Assembly (NCBI GenBank): GCA_021781935.1
Contig: JAJXVW010000032.1
Location: 1 to 6,335 of the forward strand
Length of the DNA: 6,335 nucleotides
From: a bacterium
Lineage (GTDB): Bacteria; Patescibacteriota; Minisyncoccia; Phycocordibacterales; Phycocordibacteraceae
Direction: 5' to 3'
The notes beneath the pieces are model-generated. The model was not told the origin of the DNA and did no database searches. It saw only the letters and a list, made by a program, of their open reading frames with translations. Made by a program: the position numbers and the translations under genes. Of the stretch, positions 6,194 through 6,335 are shown in pieces. The stretch's first letter is position 1; each line of letters starts with the position of its first letter.

Positions 6194-6335
6194 ATGGCCG
6201 AATCCGGAGAAACTGTGGTGTCACAGGAGAAGTTCGATGAAATGGTCCAGGAGCTCGAACACCTGAAGACGGTGCGACGCACCGAAATCGCGAAAAATCT
6301 CGAGTACGCACGTTCGCTCGGCGATATCTCGGAGA
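6194..6335 (+). CDS. greA: Transcription elongation factor GreA, 3'-truncated
   Basis: GreA binds the secondary channel of RNA polymerase and stimulates cleavage of backtracked RNA. Only the first 47 residues are in the window. They match the N-terminal coiled-coil arm: VVSQEKFDEMVQELEHLKTV (8-27), RRTEIAKNLEYAR (28-40) and SLGDISE (41-47), which parallels the family's RRPEI...AREHGDLSENAEY. The acidic pair at the coiled-coil tip (the D and E of GDISE) is retained. The ATG at 6194 is chosen because it is the first ATG after the candidate promoter and gives a normal short lead-in to the coiled coil. The C-terminal FKBP-like domain lies outside the window, so GreB or another Gre-family paralogue cannot be strictly excluded. 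Confidence 0.88.
   Translation, partial: MAESGETVVSQEKFDEMVQELEHLKTVRRTEIAKNLEYARSLGDISE

Overview
The window is a compact, single-strand (+) stretch of bacterial core genes with high GC (roughly 60% by eye). It has six complete or partial protein genes and one half-size gene, all reading rightward: rseP (5' truncated), proS, mreB, mreC, a very small mreD-like gene, the class B penicillin-binding protein PBP2 (mrdA), and the first 47 codons of greA. I see no tRNA, rRNA, CRISPR array, insertion sequence or attachment site, and no sign of horizontal transfer.

The likely source is a member of the Candidate Phyla Radiation (Patescibacteria), probably a GC-rich parcubacterial lineage. This is inferred from several traits together: a ProRS of only 417 residues without the editing insertion, an 86-residue MreD, a PBP2 with almost no head subdomain, very tight gene packing, start codons without Shine-Dalgarno sequences, and -10 boxes lying almost on the start codon. 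TGA is an ordinary stop here (four of the six visible stops), which argues against code 25 lineages such as Gracilibacteria and Absconditabacteria. The assignment rests on general knowledge of these groups, not on a search.

Layout: 1-1013 is the C-terminal part of the RseP site-2 protease. A 43-bp gap holds a candidate promoter for proS. From 1057 to 6138 the genes run proS-mreB-mreC-mreD-mrdA with every junction overlapping (8, 29, 4 and 1 nt), so this looks like one transcription unit. A 55-bp gap with a second candidate promoter then leads into greA. The longest gene-free stretch is 55 bp.

Working together: MreB (cytoplasmic actin filament), MreC (periplasmic scaffold), MreD (membrane protein) and PBP2 (transpeptidase) are the core of the elongasome, which inserts side-wall peptidoglycan and sets rod shape. 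RodA, the glycosyltransferase partner, is not in the window. RseP, ProS and GreA are housekeeping neighbours. No wholly new system is evident. The most interesting content is the apparent miniaturisation of the elongasome, with a half-length MreD and a PBP2 lacking most of its head subdomain, and a perfect hairpin just after the mreB stop.
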